Shown here piece after piece: positions 13,378 through 16,306 of a stretch of 16,306 nucleotides of DNA. Each line of letters starts with the position of its first letter. Positions within the stretch are counted from its first letter, which is position 1. The stretch spans positions 1-16,306 of the forward strand of contig DASZVN010000015.1 of assembly GCA_035547055.1 (NCBI GenBank). The letters run 5' to 3'. A program made the position numbers and the translations under genes. The notes beneath the pieces are model-generated. The model searched no databases. It saw nothing but the letters and a program-made list of their open reading frames with translations, and was not told the DNA's origin. The DNA is from DASZVN01 sp035547055 (lineage in GTDB: Bacteria > Pseudomonadota > Alphaproteobacteria > Rhizobiales > Methylopilaceae).

Positions 13378-14796
13378 ATGGCGCCGGTGCGTTTCCTCCT
13401 GAACGGCGAGCCGCGAACGGTCGAGGACGTGCCGTCGAGCACGACGGTGCTCGACTGGCTGCGCGGCCCGGCACGCCTCACCGGCACCAAGGAGGGCTGC
13501 GCCGAGGGCGATTGCGGCGCCTGCACGGTGGTGCTGGCGCGGCAGGAGAACGGCGCCGTGCGCTGGCGGCCGGTCAATGCCTGCCTGATGACGGTCGGCC
13601 AGCTCGACGGCGAGGCGCTCGTCACGGTCGAGGGCGTCGGCAAGGACGCGCTGCACCCGGTGCAGCAGGCGCTGGTCGAGACCGACGGCACCCAATGCGG
13701 CTTCTGCACGCCGGGCTTCGTCATGAGCGCCTTCGCCTACGCCGAGGGCGGCGAACCGGCGGAGGACGCTCTCATCCACGACGCCCTCGCGGGCAATCTC
13801 TGCCGCTGCACCGGCTATCGCCCGATCGTCGACGCCGTCCGCAAGGTCGCGGCCGGCGCCGGGCGCGGCGGAGCCGAGCGGTTGCACGCCCGCTTGGCGG
13901 AGACGGCGCCGAGCGCCGAGCACGACGGCGGCGGCCAGATCTTCATGGCGCCGAAATCGCTCGCCGAGCTGGTGCGGCTCCGCGCCGCCCGTCCCGATGC
14001 GATGCTGCTCGGCGGCGGCACCGATCTCGGCCTCGGCTTCAGCAAGGACCGCAAGGTGCCACCGGCGATCCTCTGGACCGGCCAGGTCGCCGAGCTGAAG
14101 CGGATCGAGGCCGGTGCGGACGCCGTCACCTTCGGCGGCGCGGTCACCTATGGCGAGGCCGAGCCGGTTCTCGACGACGCCTTCCCCGCCTTCGGCGCCA
14201 TGCTGCGGCGGCTCGGCTCGCGCCAGATCCGCAACCTCGGCACCTTCGCCGGCAATCTCGGCACCGCCTCGCCGATCGGCGACACCATGCCCTGCCTGAT
14301 GGCGCTCGGCGCCACGGTGAGGCTGGCCTCGGCCGCAGGCACGCGCACCATGCCGGTCGAGGATTTCATCCAGGGCTATCGCAAGACCGCGATGCGGCCG
14401 GACGAGGTGATCGCGGCGCTGACGATCCCGCGCCTTCAGCCGGGCCAGGAGTTCCGCGTCTACAAGCTGTCGAAGCGCTTCGATCAGGACATCTCCACCG
14501 TCATCGGGGCCTACGTCACCGCGATCGCCGACGGCCGGCTGACCCATCTCGCGGCGGCCTATGGCGGCATGGCGGCGCGCTCGTCCCGGGCGCGGCATGT
14601 CGAGGCAGCGCTGGTCGGAAAACCCTGGACGGCGGCGGCGCTGGCGGACGTCGATGCCGCCGTGGCGCAGGACTACCAGCCCTTGACCGACTGGCGCGGC
14701 ACCGCGGGCTATCGCCTCCGGGCGGCGGCGAACCTGCTGCGCCGGCTCCAGATCGAGACCGCCGGCGGGGCGCCGGCCCGGCTGGAGGCGCTATGA
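13378..14796 (+). CDS. xdhA: Xanthine dehydrogenase small subunit (2Fe-2S and FAD domains)
   Basis: This 472-residue subunit carries electrons from the molybdenum site on XdhB to NAD+. Residues 1-75 are the plant-ferredoxin-type [2Fe-2S] domain, with C41, C46, C49 and C69 (EGCAEGDCGACTVVL, NACL). Residues about 85-155 are the second [2Fe-2S] helical domain, with C107, C110, C142 and C144 (TQCGFCTPGFVMSA, GNLCRCTGYRPI). From about residue 180 onward lie the FAD-binding domain (LLGGGTDLGLGF; NLGTFAGNLGTASPIGD) and the C-terminal CO-dehydrogenase flavoprotein domain. All eight cluster cysteines are present. AGGTAAAGG precedes the ATG at 13378. The stop overlaps the xdhB start (ATGA). Neighbours for the urate pathway make xanthine the likely substrate over other hydroxylase substrates. 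Confidence 0.96.
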   Translation: MAPVRFLLNGEPRTVEDVPSSTTVLDWLRGPARLTGTKEGCAEGDCGACTVVLARQENGAVRWRPVNACLMTVGQLDGEALVTVEGVGKDALHPVQQALVETDGTQCGFCTPGFVMSAFAYAEGGEPAEDALIHDALAGNLCRCTGYRPIVDAVRKVAAGAGRGGAERLHARLAETAPSAEHDGGGQIFMAPKSLAELVRLRAARPDAMLLGGGTDLGLGFSKDRKVPPAILWTGQVAELKRIEAGADAVTFGGAVTYGEAEPVLDDAFPAFGAMLRRLGSRQIRNLGTFAGNLGTASPIGDTMPCLMALGATVRLASAAGTRTMPVEDFIQGYRKTAMRPDEVIAALTIPRLQPGQEFRVYKLSKRFDQDISTVIGAYVTAIADGRLTHLAAAYGGMAARSSRARHVEAALVGKPWTAAALADVDAAVAQDYQPLTDWRGTAGYRLRAAANLLRRLQIETAGGAPARLEAL

Positions 14797-16306
14797 CCAC
14801 CGAGGCCATCGCCCGCATCCGCGGCGGCATCCACAGCCGGGTCAGCCACGACAGCGCGACCGGCCACGTCACCGGCCGCGCGTCCTATCTCGACGACCTG
14901 CCGAGCGTGCCGGGCACGCTCGAGACTGCGCTGGTGCTGAGCCCGCATGCCCACGCCCGCATCGTCGCGATCGACACCGCCGCGGCGCGGGCGATGCCGG
15001 GCGTCGCCGCGGTGCTGGCCGCGGCCGACATTCCGGGCAAGAACGACATCGCCCCGATCGCGACCGCCGAGCCGCTCCTCGCCGCGGGCGAGGTGCTCTA
15101 TGCCGGCCAGCCCATCGCGGTGGTCGCGGCGGCGACGCTCGACCAGGCCCGCGCCGCGACCAAGGCGGTCGCGGTCGAATACGAGGTGCGGCCTGCGGTC
15201 CTCACCGTCGAGGAGGCGCTGGCGCAGGAGCTCTACGTCGCGCCGCCGCAGGTCATGCGCCGCGGCGACGTCGACGCCGTCCTCGCCGCGGCGCCGCACC
15301 GTCTTCGAGGAGAGCTACGCTCCGGCGGGCAGGAGCATTTCTATCTCGAAGGCCAGATCGCGGCCGCCGTGCCGGGCGAGGCCGGCGACATCACGGTCAC
15401 GAGCTCGACCCAGCATCCGACCGAGGTGCAGCACGCGGTCGCCCATGTCCTCGGCGTCCCGTTCAACGCGGTGACGGCCGAGGTGCGCCGCATGGGCGGC
15501 GGCTTCGGCGGCAAGGAGAGCCAGGCCTCGATCATCGCCGCCATCGCCGCGCTCGCGGCGTGGAAGACCGGACGCCCCGCCAAGCTGCGCCTGCCGCGCG
15601 ACGACGACATGATTCTGACCGGCAAGCGCCACCCGTTCCTCTACCGCTACGACCTCGGCTTCGACGGCGAGGGCCGCATCCTCGGCCTCGACCTCCTGAT
15701 GGCCGCGAACGGCGGCGCGGTGACCGACCACACGCCCGCCGTCGTCACCCGCGCGCTCTGCCACGCCGACAACTGCTATTACATTCCGGCGCTGCGCTTC
15801 ACGGGCCTGTCCTGCAAGACCCACACCCAGTCCAACACCGCCTTCCGCGGTTATGGCGGCCCGCAGGCGATGCTCGCGATCGAGAGCCTGATCGAGGCCA
15901 TCGCCCGGCATCTCGGCCTGCCGGTCGCGACCGTGCGCGAGCGGAACTTCTACGGCGTCGGCAGCCGCGACGAGACGCCCTACGGCATGAAGGTCGAGGA
16001 CAACATCATCGAGCGGGTGGTGTCCGAGTTCGAGTCGGCGGCCGATCTCGACGCCTGGCGGGCCGAGATCGATTCGTTCAATCGCGACAACCCGGTCCTG
16101 AAGAAGGGGCTCGCGACGATGCCGATCAAGTTCGGCATCTCGTTCAACCGCCCGGCGCTGAACCAGGCCGGCGCCCTCGTCAACGTCTATACCGACGGCT
16201 CGGTGCTCCTGAACCACGGCGGCACGGAGATGGGGCAGGGGCTGTTCGTCAAGGTCGCCCAGGTGGTGGCCGAGACCTTCCAGATCGACATCGACAACAT
16301 CCGCCC
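14793..16306 (+). CDS. xdhB: Xanthine dehydrogenase large (molybdopterin) subunit, N-terminal part (partial)
   Basis: The first 504 codons are present; the gene runs off the right edge. XdhB holds the molybdenum cofactor and hydroxylates hypoxanthine and xanthine to urate. The frame is unbroken: VSHDSATGHVTGRASYLDDL, YAGQPIAVVAA, then the cofactor-binding blocks GGQEHFYLEGQ (Q180), RRMGGGFGGKESQAS (E242), TAFRGYGGPQAM (R352), and GTEMGQGLFVKVAQ near the edge. By the bovine enzyme, Q180, E242 and R352 correspond to Q767, E802 and R880, the cofactor contact and the two purine-positioning residues; this favours xanthine over aldehyde substrates. The catalytic glutamate (E1261 in the bovine enzyme) lies beyond the window. 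The start codon overlaps the xdhA stop by four bases, with GGAGG a few bases upstream. An xdhC maturation gene would be expected further on. Confidence 0.96.
   Translation, partial: MTTEAIARIRGGIHSRVSHDSATGHVTGRASYLDDLPSVPGTLETALVLSPHAHARIVAIDTAAARAMPGVAAVLAAADIPGKNDIAPIATAEPLLAAGEVLYAGQPIAVVAAATLDQARAATKAVAVEYEVRPAVLTVEEALAQELYVAPPQVMRRGDVDAVLAAAPHRLRGELRSGGQEHFYLEGQIAAAVPGEAGDITVTSSTQHPTEVQHAVAHVLGVPFNAVTAEVRRMGGGFGGKESQASIIAAIAALAAWKTGRPAKLRLPRDDDMILTGKRHPFLYRYDLGFDGEGRILGLDLLMAANGGAVTDHTPAVVTRALCHADNCYYIPALRFTGLSCKTHTQSNTAFRGYGGPQAMLAIESLIEAIARHLGLPVATVRERNFYGVGSRDETPYGMKVEDNIIERVVSEFESAADLDAWRAEIDSFNRDNPVLKKGLATMPIKFGISFNRPALNQAGALVNVYTDGSVLLNHGGTEMGQGLFVKVAQVVAETFQIDIDNIR

Noticed and set aside
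15290..15360. Possible frameshift in xdhB, since a neighbouring frame reads TVFEESYAPAG
   Set aside because: Translating from 14793 gives APHRLRGELRSGGQEHFYLEGQ-type sequence without a break, and all later cofactor motifs are in the same frame.
1..16306. CRISPR array, tRNA, insertion sequence or prophage
   Set aside because: No regularly spaced direct repeats, no cloverleaf with CCA end or conserved T-loop, and no transposase, integrase or phage structural motif was seen on either strand.

Overview
The window is very GC-rich and almost fully coding, with genes on both strands. Gene content and gene neighbours point to an alphaproteobacterium, most likely of the order Hyphomicrobiales (Rhizobiales). 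The signs are the leuB end followed by asd, an SDHAF4/DUF1674 gene divergent from an RsmB-type methyltransferase, stand-alone SWIB and DUF892 proteins, EcfG-type (general stress response) promoter motifs, and two families of palindromic intergenic repeats. The family or genus cannot be fixed from the sequence alone. No tRNA, rRNA, CRISPR array, transposase, integrase or phage gene was seen, so this reads as ordinary chromosome with some accessory genes.

Layout. 1-1340: the end of leuB (leucine synthesis), a repeat, then complete asd (lysine/threonine/methionine/diaminopimelate branch). 1410-1706: a small secreted protein of unknown function, followed by about 350 bases without a gene but rich in short hairpins. 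2053-3949 (minus strand): a small membrane-anchored protein, a DUF892 ferritin-like protein, a SWIB-domain protein and a DUF1674 protein. The first two each have an exact GGAAC-N16-CGTT promoter motif upstream, so this looks like a stress-response block. 4012-5355: rsmB-like rRNA cytosine methyltransferase. 5560-6101: a PilZ-type protein translationally coupled to a 62-residue membrane microprotein, with a CtrA-like AT-rich site upstream. 6103-7023 (minus): a TauD/TfdA-type dioxygenase. 7251-9832: a two-gene, translationally coupled unit made of a GNAT acetyltransferase fused to a C39-like cysteine peptidase, then an ATP-grasp ligase with an RLAN-type N-terminus. 10016-11095 (minus): a type IB DNA topoisomerase. 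11263-16306: purine (urate) catabolism, comprising puuE-type allantoinase, a fused OHCU decarboxylase/HIU hydrolase, xdhA and the first 504 codons of xdhB.

How the genes work together. The last block encodes hypoxanthine/xanthine oxidation to urate (XdhAB), conversion of the urate oxidation product 5-hydroxyisourate through OHCU to S-allantoin (both steps on one polypeptide), and allantoin opening (PuuE). The urate-oxidising enzyme is not in the window. The GNAT-peptidase plus ATP-grasp pair is the most interesting unit: it has the parts of a peptide-modifying amidoligase system (cut, acetylate, ligate) whose substrate cannot be read from the sequence.

Repeats. Four composite palindromes (two 31-nt arms in inverted orientation in the best copies) sit at 5371-5441, 9844-9929, 12219-12309 and 13221-13310. 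A second family (GTAGGGTGGGCA arms) sits at 165-226 and 7093-7135. One copy of the first family supplies the apparent start codon of the decarboxylase/hydrolase gene.
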